From: an uncultured Treponema sp.
Lineage (GTDB): Bacteria; Spirochaetota; Spirochaetia; Treponematales; Treponemataceae
Direction: 5' to 3'
Assembly: GCA_937877515.1 (NCBI GenBank)
Contig: CALFIX010000060.1
Location: 1 to 47,048, forward strand
Length of the DNA: 47,048 bases
The notes below the pieces were generated by a model. It had not been told where the DNA came from and searched no databases. It saw only the letters and a program-made list of their open reading frames with translations. How positions within the stretch are numbered: the stretch's first letter is position 1; every line of letters begins with the position of its first letter. Made by a program: the position numbers and the translations under genes. Of this stretch, positions 14,910 to 22,712 are shown piece after piece.

Positions 14910-15485
14910 ATGGAATTACTTGAAGAAAGAATCCGTAAAGACGGTCAGGTTTTACCGGGAAACATTTTAAAAGTCAGCAGTTTTTTAAACCATCAGATAG
15001 ATGTTTCTCTTTTGGATGAATTAGGAAAAGAGTTTGCACGCCTTTATAAAGGCTCTCCAGTCACAAAAATCCTTACAATAGAATCTAGTGGTATTGCAGT
15101 TGCTTGTTCGGTCGCACGTGTTTTTGGTGTTCCTGTTGTGTTTGCAAAAAAGCATCAGAGCTCAAATGTCAATGAAGATGTTTACGTAACAAGTGTCTGG
15201 TCTTTTACACATTCCTGTAATTACAATGTAGTTGTCTCTAAAAAATACCTGGATAAAAAAGATAATGTTCTCTTAATTGACGACTTTCTTGCAAACGGCA
15301 GCGCATTGGCAGGCCTTATTGATCTTGCAGAAAAAGCCGGTGCAAAAGTTAGTGGTGCCGGCATAGTTATAGAAAAAGGTTTTCAGGACGGCGGTGCCAA
15401 GCTTAGGGCAAAGGGGTACCGCATAGAAAGTCTTGCAATAATTGAATCTATGGATAACGAAGGAAATATTACTTTCCGTTCCTAA
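14910..15485 (+). CDS. xpt: Xanthine phosphoribosyltransferase
   Basis: This 191-residue cytoplasmic enzyme joins xanthine to PRPP to make XMP for purine salvage. Landmarks are MELLEERIRKDGQVLPGNIL and KVSSFLNHQIDV at the N-terminus (typical of Xpt), the TIESSGIAVACSVAR segment and the PRPP-binding loop VLLIDDFLANGSALAGL (about residues 120-136), where DD and the small-residue loop bind ribose phosphate. The length matches the family (about 190-195). No ribosome site is visible; a promoter ends five bases upstream of the ATG, implying a leaderless mRNA. It lies 34 bases before the BMP-family binding lipoprotein and probably shares its transcript, which links the transporter to purine uptake. 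Confidence 0.9.
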   Translation: MELLEERIRKDGQVLPGNILKVSSFLNHQIDVSLLDELGKEFARLYKGSPVTKILTIESSGIAVACSVARVFGVPVVFAKKHQSSNVNEDVYVTSVWSFTHSCNYNVVVSKKYLDKKDNVLLIDDFLANGSALAGLIDLAEKAGAKVSGAGIVIEKGFQDGGAKLRAKGYRIESLAIIESMDNEGNITFRS

Positions 15486-15519
15486 GTGTACAAATGGGGA
15501 GTGCCCCAAGGAGATTTAT

Positions 15520-16617
15520 ATGAAGTTTAACAGGATTGTGGTTCTTGCTTTAGCTTTTTCAGCTCTTGCATTGACTGGATGCTCTAAAAAAGACGGAGCT
15601 GCTTCTTCTAAGATTACAAAGGATAATCTTAAAGTAGGTTTTGTTTACATTGGTTCTGTAAATGACGAAGGTTACACTCAGGCTCAGGATCAGGGACGCC
15701 TTGCATTGGAAGCTTTAGGAATAAAAACTCAATATGTAGAAAATGTTCCAGAAAATGCTGACTGCGAAAAAGTTATTCGCGACTTAATAGACCAAGGTTG
15801 TAATGTAATTTACACAACAAGCTTTGGCTTTATGGACTGGACTATAAAAGTTGCAGCTGATTTTCCTAACGTAAAATTTGGTCACTGTTCTGGTTATAAG
15901 AGGGCAGAAAATGTTTCTACATATTTTGGTAAAGCTTATGAAGCTCGCTACCTTGCAGGTATTGTTGCAGGTATGAAAACCTCTTCCAATAAGATTGGTT
16001 ATGTTGCAGCTTTCCCTCTTCCTGAATGTATTCGTGGAATTAACGGCTTTACCCGTGGTGTTCAGAGTGTAAATCCTGATGCAACTGTAGAAGTAATCTG
16101 GACAAACACTTGGTATGACCCTGCTGTAGAAAAGCAGGCTGCTTTAGAGCTATTAAACAAGGGCTGTGATGTAATTGAACAGCATCAGGATACAACAGCT
16201 CCTCAGATTGCAGCTCAGGAAAAGGGTGCTTATGCAATTGGTTACAATGTTGCAACTCCATCTGCTGCTCCAAAGGCTTATCTTACAGCTCCAGTTTTCC
16301 ACTGGGCAACATTTATTGTAGACGATGTAAATAGCATTCTTGACGGAACTTGGAAGAGCCGTGCTTACTGGGAAGGTCTTGCTGCAAACATGACAGACCT
16401 TGCTCCTTTAAGCGATCTTTGTGCTCCTGGAACAAAAGAAAAAGTAGAAAGCGCAAAGACTGCAATCATTGACGGCAGTCTTAAGATTTTTGAAGGTCCT
16501 ATTTATGATCAGAATGGAACAGAAAGAGTTGCTTCAGGAAGCGTTATGACAGATGATGAAGTCTGGAATATGGGCTGGTTTGTAAAGGGTGTAGTTGGAA
16601 CAATTCCATCTAACTAA
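15520..16617 (+). CDS. BMP-family nucleoside-binding lipoprotein (PnrA/TmpC-like)
   Basis: The 365-residue lipoprotein (lipobox LALTGC, lipid Cys at residue 21) is the substrate-binding component of the adjoining ABC transporter. Family landmarks: VGFVYIGSVNDEGYTQAQDQ, the FGFMDWTIKVAADFPNVKFG segment, YFGKAYEARYLAGIVAGMK, and the C-terminal MGWFVKGVVG. The T. pallidum member PnrA binds purine nucleosides, and xpt just upstream agrees with that. The AAGGAG site at 15508-15513 and the lipobox fix the start at 15520; an in-frame ATG 26 codons upstream lies within xpt. An intrinsic terminator follows, so this protein should be made in excess over the membrane parts. Residues that contact ligand cannot be verified by eye, and the GH1 enzyme in the operon leaves glycoside ligands possible. 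Confidence 0.88.
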   Translation: MKFNRIVVLALAFSALALTGCSKKDGAASSKITKDNLKVGFVYIGSVNDEGYTQAQDQGRLALEALGIKTQYVENVPENADCEKVIRDLIDQGCNVIYTTSFGFMDWTIKVAADFPNVKFGHCSGYKRAENVSTYFGKAYEARYLAGIVAGMKTSSNKIGYVAAFPLPECIRGINGFTRGVQSVNPDATVEVIWTNTWYDPAVEKQAALELLNKGCDVIEQHQDTTAPQIAAQEKGAYAIGYNVATPSAAPKAYLTAPVFHWATFIVDDVNSILDGTWKSRAYWEGLAANMTDLAPLSDLCAPGTKEKVESAKTAIIDGSLKIFEGPIYDQNGTERVASGSVMTDDEVWNMGWFVKGVVGTIPSN

Positions 16618-16628
16618 AAATTATATAG

Positions 16629-16674
16629 GGGTAGGTGTGCTATAAAATTTTACGGCATGCCTATCTTTTTTTTT
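16629..16674 (+). terminator. Intrinsic terminator after the binding-protein gene
   Basis: Arms 16630-16640 and 16655-16665 form 11 pairs (three G-U), followed by nine T. It lies within the operon, before the ATPase gene, and would set a high binding-protein to transporter ratio through partial read-through. Confidence 0.75.
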
Positions 16675-16704
16675 ATATAACTCCTTTTAAGGTAGCTGTT
16701 TTTA

Positions 16705-18222
16705 ATGGATGCTGTAGTTTTAAATAATCTTTCTAAATCTTTTGGAAGTGTAAAAGCAAATCAAAATATTTCTCTTACTGTCCGTAAAGGTGAAATTTTA
16801 GCCCTGCTTGGTGAAAATGGAAGTGGTAAAAGTACATTAGTAAATATGCTTTCCGGCATTTACGCACCAGAGACAGGTAGTATATGCATTAATGGAGAAC
16901 TTAAAAATTTTTCTTCTCCTCAAGATGCAATTAAAGCTGGCATCGGTATGGTTCACCAGCATTTTAAATTAGTTGAGGTTATGTCTGCCTGGGAAAATAT
17001 TACTTTAGGTGAACGCTCGGCAGGCTTTTTTATAAACAAGAATAAGATAAAAAACAGAATAAATGAACTTGTAAAACAGTTTGGTTTTGACCTAGATATA
17101 GATGAAAAAATTTACAATATGTCTGTTAGCGAAAAGCAGACTGTAGAAATTGTAAAAATGCTCTACCACGGAGCAAATATTTTAGTTTTAGATGAACCTA
17201 CGGCGGTTTTAACTCCACAAGAAACAGAAAAACTTTTTTTAGTTTTACGTCGCATGAAGTCTGAAGGCTGCTCTATAGTTATAATTACTCATAAGCTTTC
17301 AGAAGTAATGAGTATTTCTGACAGAGTTACGGTTTTAAGAAAAGGTCGTCTGATTGGTACTGTAGAAACTTCTTTTTCTAGCGAAGCAGAGCTTGCAAAT
17401 ATGATGCTTGGTGGTTCTGTAAAGCTTGATATAGAGCGTGCTGTAGCTTCTAAGGGAACTACCCCTATTTTGCGTGTTAAAAATTTATGTCATAAAAATA
17501 AATCAGGTGTAGAACGCTTAAAAAATATGAGCTTTGAACTTTTTTCTGGAGAGATTCTTGGCGTTGCAGGCATTGTTGGCAGTGGTCAAAAAGAGTTGTG
17601 TGAAGTTCTTTCAGGCATGCTAAAAAGTGTTCAAGGGCGCATTTTTTTTGAAGATAAAGATATTTTAGAATTAAATCCTCTGGAAATAAAAAAGATGGGC
17701 TTACGTATGAATTTTGTTCCAGAAGATAGACTTGGTATGGGACTTGTTGCTGGAATGGATATTGTAGATAACGTTATGCTTCGTTCTTATAATGAAAAAT
17801 CAGGTTTCTTTGTAGACCGTAATGTTGGTAGGAAAAAGGCAGAAGATATAGTAGACCGCTATGGAATAGCAACACCTTCAATTCATAATGTTGTTAGAGA
17901 ACTTTCTGGAGGAAATATTCAAAAAGTTTTACTTGGCCGGGAAATAGAAATGAAGCCAAAACTTTTAATAGCTTCCTATCCTTTTAGAGGTTTAGACGTA
18001 GGTGCTACAAATAATATAATTTCTCTTTTGAATGACGAAAAAAAGAAAGGTGTTGCAATTCTTATGATTGCAGAAGATATAGATCAGATTTGTGCTTTAA
18101 GTGATCGTGTTATGATTTTGCATGATGGAGAAATAATGGGCATTGTAAACCCGGAAGAAGTTTCCAGAGAAAAAATAGGACTTATGATGATGGGTAAAAA
18201 AATAGAGGAGAAAAATGTATGA
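16705..18222 (+). CDS. Nucleoside-type ABC transporter ATPase, two fused domains
   Basis: The 505-residue protein has two ABC domains in tandem, as in the BmpA/NupA and sugar (MglA-like) importers. Domain 1 (about residues 1-235) has Walker A GENGSGKST, the Q-loop MVHQHFKLVEVMSAWENI, signature MSVSEKQTVEI and Walker B ILVLDEPTAVLTPQE. Domain 2 (about residues 250-500) has a degenerate Walker A GIVGSGQKEL, as is usual for the family, an intact signature LSGGNIQKVLLGRE, and LLIASYPFRGLDVGA, where YPF replaces the common QPT. It is therefore mainly domain 1 or mixed-site ATP hydrolysis. It follows the terminator by 30 bases with a modest AAGG site and overlaps the first permease gene (ATGA). Confidence 0.9.
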   Translation: MDAVVLNNLSKSFGSVKANQNISLTVRKGEILALLGENGSGKSTLVNMLSGIYAPETGSICINGELKNFSSPQDAIKAGIGMVHQHFKLVEVMSAWENITLGERSAGFFINKNKIKNRINELVKQFGFDLDIDEKIYNMSVSEKQTVEIVKMLYHGANILVLDEPTAVLTPQETEKLFLVLRRMKSEGCSIVIITHKLSEVMSISDRVTVLRKGRLIGTVETSFSSEAELANMMLGGSVKLDIERAVASKGTTPILRVKNLCHKNKSGVERLKNMSFELFSGEILGVAGIVGSGQKELCEVLSGMLKSVQGRIFFEDKDILELNPLEIKKMGLRMNFVPEDRLGMGLVAGMDIVDNVMLRSYNEKSGFFVDRNVGRKKAEDIVDRYGIATPSIHNVVRELSGGNIQKVLLGREIEMKPKLLIASYPFRGLDVGATNNIISLLNDEKKKGVAILMIAEDIDQICALSDRVMILHDGEIMGIVNPEEVSREKIGLMMMGKKIEEKNV

Positions 18223-19310
18223 TTCGCACTGTAACACAGAGAACTCTGACTCCTTTACAAAAAGTTTTTGTTAGAACGCTTGCAATTATTTTAGCAATAA
18301 TTTCTTCCATGCTTATAATGCTTTGCTTAAAGTTAAATCCTTTTACAGTTTATGCAAAGCTTATTGTAGGCTCATTAGGTTCAGCTTATAGATTTAGAGA
18401 AACAGTTAATAAAGCAATTCCTCTTACAATGCTTTCTTTAGGAACGTGTATTGCGTTTAAGATGAAGTTTTGGAATATAGGTGCTGAAGGTCAGTTTTAC
18501 ATGGGTGCTTTTGGTGCAACATGGATGGTTTTTCTTTTTCCAACACTTCCTAAAGCTTTGCTTTTAATTTTAATGGCAATAAGTGCTTTTGTTTTTGCAG
18601 CTTTGTATGCTTTAATTCCAGCAACTTTAAAAATAAAATGGGGAACAAGCGAAACTCTGGTAACACTTATGCTTAACTATGTGGCTCAAAAGTGGGTTGG
18701 CTACTTGCAGTATGGTCCATGGAGAGACCCCGCTGGTAATGGCTTTCCTCGCATAGCAAGATTCAGTCAAAATGCAATTTTACCTAAAGTGTTTGGAATA
18801 CACATTGGCTGGATAATTACGCTTGTAATTGCTGTTTTACTTTTTTATATGATTCGCCGCACAAAATTTGGATATGAAATTTCTGTCATTGGTGAAAGTA
18901 GAGAAACTGCTCGTTATGCAGGCATAAATGTAAACTTAACAGTTATTTTAGCTATTGCCCTAAGTGGTGGGATTTGCGGTTTAGCTGGAATGATGCAAGC
19001 TTCTGCTATAGAAAATTCTTTAACGGATAATATGTCTAATGGATTGGGGTTTACTTCTGTTATTACAACATGGCTTTCTGCATTAAACCCGCTTGTTATG
19101 GTATTTGTTTCGTTTTTGTTTTCTATGCTTTTACAAGGTGGAAGTTTTTTGCAAAGCTCTATGCAAATACCTGCTTCTATGGCAGAAATTTTACAAGGCA
19201 TAATTATTTTCTTTGTGTTAGGAAGTGAGTTTTTTGTTCGGTATAAATTTGTGATGGTTAAAAAAGCAAAGTCAGACTCAAGAGTAACAGAGGAGGGTAA
19301 AAAATGTTAA
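18219..19310 (+). CDS. Nucleoside-type ABC transporter permease 1
   Basis: The 363-residue inner-membrane protein is of the BPD_transp_2 type (NupP/YufP-like). Landmarks are FKMKFWNIGAEGQFYMGAFG, IPATLKIKWGTSETLVTLML with NYVAQKWVGYL, GYEISVIGESRETARYAGIN (coupling helix) and LSGGICGLAGMMQ, with about ten hydrophobic segments. It overlaps the ATPase gene by four bases (ATGA) and the next permease by seven, so the three are translationally coupled and the two permeases likely form a heterodimer. The C-terminal tail is charged and cytoplasmic. Confidence 0.88.
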   Translation: MIRTVTQRTLTPLQKVFVRTLAIILAIISSMLIMLCLKLNPFTVYAKLIVGSLGSAYRFRETVNKAIPLTMLSLGTCIAFKMKFWNIGAEGQFYMGAFGATWMVFLFPTLPKALLLILMAISAFVFAALYALIPATLKIKWGTSETLVTLMLNYVAQKWVGYLQYGPWRDPAGNGFPRIARFSQNAILPKVFGIHIGWIITLVIAVLLFYMIRRTKFGYEISVIGESRETARYAGINVNLTVILAIALSGGICGLAGMMQASAIENSLTDNMSNGLGFTSVITTWLSALNPLVMVFVSFLFSMLLQGGSFLQSSMQIPASMAEILQGIIIFFVLGSEFFVRYKFVMVKKAKSDSRVTEEGKKC

Positions 19311-20257
19311 CTTCCTTAGGTTTATTTTTACAGGTAGCAGTGCAAACGGGAACACATATTCTTTTTGGAATCTTAGGCGGCATTCTATTTGAAAAAGCTG
19401 GGAACACAAATCTTGGTACAGAAGGTATGATGCTTTTGGGAGCTTCCTTCGGGTACTTAGTGGGACTTGTAACAGGTAATCCTCTCTTTGCAGTTTTTGC
19501 TGCAGGAATTGCCGGGGCAGCAGGAGCTTTAATTTATGCACTTATTGCAATAGTGCTTAGAGGAAATCAAATTGTAACAGGTTTAGTTCTTACTACTTTT
19601 GGAACCGGTGTTGCAAATTATTTAGGAAAAACTTTAACGGCAAATCCATTACCAGAATCTGTTACAAAAGTTTTTGCTCATAAAGCTATTCCTTTACTTT
19701 CAAAGATTCCTGTTTTGGGACCAATGCTCTTTGACCAAAGTTCTTATATTTATGCAAGTGTACTTATTGCAGTTCTTCTTTTTATTTATTACAAGTACAC
19801 TCGTCTAGGTCTTAATGTTCGCTCTGTAGGAGAAAATCCCGCCAGTGCAGATGCTTCAGGTATAAATGTATTTGCTTATAAATTGTGCCATGTTTTACTA
19901 GGAGGTTTTTTATGTGGCTTGGGTGGAGCTTATCTTTCCTTAGTTTTTGTTCCTCGATGGCAAGAAAATATAACCGCAGGGGCTGGTTGGATTTCTATAG
20001 CTTTAGTAATCTTTTGTACATGGAACCCACTAAAAGCTATTCTTGCTTCCTGGGCATTTGGTGCATTAAAGGGCTTAACCTTTAAGTTGCAGAATATTGT
20101 TATAGGTTCTACTGTTATTTCTGTTTCTACACAACTTTTAGATATGATTCCTTATATTGCAACTATAGTAGTTCTTGTAATCATGAGCTTTAAGTTTAAG
20201 AAAGAAAATCAAAGCCCTGCTTCATTGGGTGTTTCGTATTTTAGAGAAGATCGATAG
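19304..20257 (+). CDS. Nucleoside-type ABC transporter permease 2
   Basis: The 317-residue partner permease (NupQ/YufQ-like) starts MLTSLGLFLQVAVQTGTHIL and carries GGILFEKAGNTNLGTEGMML, LRGNQIVTGLVLTTFGTGV, GLNVRSVGENPASADASGIN (the coupling helix) and LLGGFLCGLGGAYLSLVFVP, the usual landmarks of the smaller subunit. The start overlaps the preceding gene by seven bases, with GGAGG upstream. It is followed nine bases later by the GH1 gene, indicating one transcript. Confidence 0.88.
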   Translation: MLTSLGLFLQVAVQTGTHILFGILGGILFEKAGNTNLGTEGMMLLGASFGYLVGLVTGNPLFAVFAAGIAGAAGALIYALIAIVLRGNQIVTGLVLTTFGTGVANYLGKTLTANPLPESVTKVFAHKAIPLLSKIPVLGPMLFDQSSYIYASVLIAVLLFIYYKYTRLGLNVRSVGENPASADASGINVFAYKLCHVLLGGFLCGLGGAYLSLVFVPRWQENITAGAGWISIALVIFCTWNPLKAILASWAFGALKGLTFKLQNIVIGSTVISVSTQLLDMIPYIATIVVLVIMSFKFKKENQSPASLGVSYFREDR

Positions 20258-20266
20258 GAGAAAGCT

Positions 20267-21619
20267 ATGAGTTTTAGAAAAGACTTTTTATGGGGTTCTG
20301 CAACAGCTTCGTACCAAGTTGAGGGTGCCTGGAATAATTTTAAACAACCAAGTATATGGGATATTTTTAGTCATGAAGGTGCTCATATAAAAGACGGCGG
20401 TTCTGGGGATGTAACTTGCAGCCATTATAATCTTTACAAAGAAGATGTTAGCTTAATGGCTTCTTTGGGGCTTAAGGCTTATAGATTTTCTATTGCATGG
20501 ACAAGAATTTTTACGTTTGACGGAATGGGAAAAAACGGTATAGAGTACCATGAAAACCCTGACGGCATAGCTTTTTATAATGCATTAATCGATGAGCTTG
20601 TAAAGAATAACATTACACCTTTTATAACCCTGTATCACTGGGATTTACCCTATGCACTCCATTTAAGAGGCGGCTGGCTGAACAGAGACAGTAGTGTCTG
20701 GTTTGAAGATTATGCAAGAACTGTCGGTAAGCTTTTTGGCGACAGGGTTAAGCATTTTATTACTTTTAATGAACCATCCATTTTTACCGGTTTAGGATAT
20801 ATGCAGGGTGTGCATGCTCCAGGATTTAAACTGGATACAAGTGATTTATTAAATCTTTGTCATAATGTTCAACTCTCTCATGGTAAAGCTGTAAAGGCGT
20901 TACGAGAAACTGTGGAAAATTGCTCTGTTGGAATTACACTTGCAACTTCTCCGGTTATTCCTTCTTCTTTAGAAAAGTTAACAGTAGAGCAAAGTTATAA
21001 TGTATATTTTTCCTGTTCAAAAGACAACTTTGTTTGGTCAGAAAGTTTTTGGGTAGATCCTCTTATCTTAGGAGAGTATCCAAAAGAATTTGTAAAAGAA
21101 GTTTCTGATTTTTCAGGTGCAGAAATTTTTAATCAAGAGGATTTAAAAGAAATAAATGTTCCCTTAGATTTTATAGGATTAAATATTTATAGCGGCCGCT
21201 ATTACGGCGAAGAAAAAAGACCTTTTGGAAGCCCTCATACAGATACAGGCTGGGACATTACTCCAGAGGCTTTAAGATGGGGACCTGAGCACTTTTATAA
21301 GCGTTATAAGCTTCCTGTCTACATTACGGAAAACGGAATGGCCTGTCTTGATTCTGTTTTTGTTGATGGAAAAATTCACGATGCAGAACGTATAGACTAC
21401 CTAACCAGATACCTCAGATGTCTGAAAGAGGCCTGCGAAAACGGATGCGACATACGCGGATATTTTATGTGGTCTTTTATGGATAATTTTGAATGGGCTG
21501 AAGGTTTTTCCAGGCGATTTGGAATGGTTTATGTAGACTATAAGACTTTGGAGCGTATTCCAAAAGACAGTGCACTCTGGTATAGCAATGTTGTAAAAAC
21601 TAACGGAGAAGAGCTTTAG
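20267..21619 (+). CDS. GH1 beta-glucosidase/beta-glycosidase
   Basis: The 450-residue enzyme is a retaining glycoside hydrolase of family 1. The start FLWGSATASYQVEGAW (about residues 7-22) is the family N-terminal signature; the acid/base is E169 in ITFNEPSIF and the nucleophile E355 in YITENGMA; the aglycone-side WSFMDNFEWAEGFSRRFGMV near residues 387-406 is intact. There is no signal peptide and no phosphate-binding SKxY-like loop visible, so it acts in the cytoplasm on unphosphorylated beta-glucosides, beta-galactosides or related compounds. AGGAG sits before the ATG, nine bases after the permease gene, so it belongs to the transporter operon, suggesting the imported ligand is, or can be, a beta-glycoside. 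Confidence 0.92.
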   Translation: MSFRKDFLWGSATASYQVEGAWNNFKQPSIWDIFSHEGAHIKDGGSGDVTCSHYNLYKEDVSLMASLGLKAYRFSIAWTRIFTFDGMGKNGIEYHENPDGIAFYNALIDELVKNNITPFITLYHWDLPYALHLRGGWLNRDSSVWFEDYARTVGKLFGDRVKHFITFNEPSIFTGLGYMQGVHAPGFKLDTSDLLNLCHNVQLSHGKAVKALRETVENCSVGITLATSPVIPSSLEKLTVEQSYNVYFSCSKDNFVWSESFWVDPLILGEYPKEFVKEVSDFSGAEIFNQEDLKEINVPLDFIGLNIYSGRYYGEEKRPFGSPHTDTGWDITPEALRWGPEHFYKRYKLPVYITENGMACLDSVFVDGKIHDAERIDYLTRYLRCLKEACENGCDIRGYFMWSFMDNFEWAEGFSRRFGMVYVDYKTLERIPKDSALWYSNVVKTNGEEL

Positions 21620-21654
21620 TTTTTTTTACAGGCAAGTAAAAAAAGTCAGCCTCA

Positions 21655-21683
21655 TTGACCAATAAACCTTTATCAGATAAACT
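21655..21683 (+). promoter_or_regulatory. Candidate promoter of the bactofilin gene
   Basis: TTGACC (21655-21660), a 17-base spacer and TAAACT (21678-21683) end six bases before the ATG at 21690, which has no Shine-Dalgarno site. A leaderless transcript is likely. Confidence 0.45.
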
Positions 21684-21689
21684 TGAGCC

Positions 21690-22052
21690 ATGTTTGACTT
21701 AAAAGACGGAACTCCGTTTGAGACCGAAGAAGAAGAATTTGACACTGTAATGGCTTCTGATATTTCTTTTACGGGTACCATTCGTTTTGCAAAACCTTTT
21801 ATGATAAAAGGACAGATGAATGGCACAATAGATGCTACAAGTGATCTTTTAATAGACACAAATGCAGAAGTTAATGCTGATATAAAAGCTGATAGAGTTT
21901 TAGTTAGAGGAAAAGTTCAAGGTGACATTCGCGGAACAAAGCTTGTTTATGTAACTTCTACTGGTTCAGTAAATGGAGATATTACAAGTAGGCAGGTTGT
22001 TTTAGAGCCAGGTTCTACATTTTCTGGAAAGTGTACAATGACATCTTTATGA
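21690..22052 (+). CDS. Bactofilin (polymer-forming cytoskeletal protein)
   Basis: The 120-residue protein has an acidic unstructured N-terminus and then a bactofilin core: TGTIRFAKPFMIKGQMNGTI, LLIDTNAEVNADIKADRVLV, RGKVQGDIRGTKLVYVTSTG and SVNGDITSRQVVLEPGSTFS. The regular hydrophobic spacing with G-x-I turns is the right-handed beta-helix that polymerises end to end without nucleotide. In spirochaetes such filaments help to organise cell shape and the periplasm. It lies immediately before a secreted TPR protein (11 bases), and follows the GH1 gene by 70 bases with its own promoter. There is no ribosome site. Confidence 0.85.
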   Translation: MFDLKDGTPFETEEEEFDTVMASDISFTGTIRFAKPFMIKGQMNGTIDATSDLLIDTNAEVNADIKADRVLVRGKVQGDIRGTKLVYVTSTGSVNGDITSRQVVLEPGSTFSGKCTMTSL

Positions 22053-22062
22053 GGAAAACTAA

Positions 22063-22692
22063 ATGAAAAATTATAAAAGTGCTTTAGCTTTTTTTGTTTT
22101 ATTTTTTGCAGTTACATTTGCTTTTGCTCAGGAACGTCCCGATGCCCTTAAGCTTTACAATAATGGAAACTATAAAGAAGCAATTGCAGTTTGCGAACAG
22201 GAAATTGCAGAAAACCCTAACAACATAGATTCTCATGTTGTGCTTTGCTGGTCTTTGGTTGCAAATAAGCAGTATAGCGAAGCGGAGCAGAGAGCAACTC
22301 AAGCCAGAACCATAAACTCTTACGATGTTCGTCTTATAGAAGTTTTAGGTGAAGCAAAATATTTTTTAGGTAAGAATAACGAAGCTTTAAATTTCTTTGA
22401 AAGATACATTTCTAACGTTCCAGAAACTGCGGGGCGTGTAGGTAGGGTTTATTACTACATGGGTGAGATTTATGTAAAGCAGTCTCGTTATGAACATGCA
22501 GATATTGCTTTTACAACAGCTGTACATACAGATCCTTTACGCGACTACTGGTGGACACGCCTTGGTTATGCCCGTGAAATGGCCGGAGACTACAAAAATG
22601 CCTTGGTGGCTTATTCAAAAGCATTAGAGCTTAACCCCGGTCAGTATGATGCTACACGTGGCAAAACAAGATGTGAGTCCCGCTTACAGTAA
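22063..22692 (+). CDS. Secreted or periplasmic TPR protein
   Basis: The 209-residue protein has a signal peptide (SALAFFVLFFAVTFAFAQ) and about five tetratricopeptide repeats: ALKLYNNGNYKEAIAVCEQE, SHVVLCWSLVANKQYSEAEQ, LIEVLGEAKYFLGKNNEALN, YYYMGEIYVKQSRYEHADIA and WTRLGYAREMAGDYKNALVA. TPRs serve as protein-binding scaffolds. It starts after GAGG, 10 bases downstream of the bactofilin gene, so the two are probably co-transcribed and may act together in the periplasm or inner membrane. There is no lipobox. Confidence 0.8.
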   Translation: MKNYKSALAFFVLFFAVTFAFAQERPDALKLYNNGNYKEAIAVCEQEIAENPNNIDSHVVLCWSLVANKQYSEAEQRATQARTINSYDVRLIEVLGEAKYFLGKNNEALNFFERYISNVPETAGRVGRVYYYMGEIYVKQSRYEHADIAFTTAVHTDPLRDYWWTRLGYAREMAGDYKNALVAYSKALELNPGQYDATRGKTRCESRLQ

Positions 22693-22712
22693 ATTTTTGT
22701 GTAATCATTTTT

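Noticed and set aside
14495..14911. 138-codon minus-strand ORF
   Set aside because: It lies antisense to the beta-helix remnant, has no ribosome site and no recognisable domain, and its composition is rich in His/Phe/Ser as shadows are.
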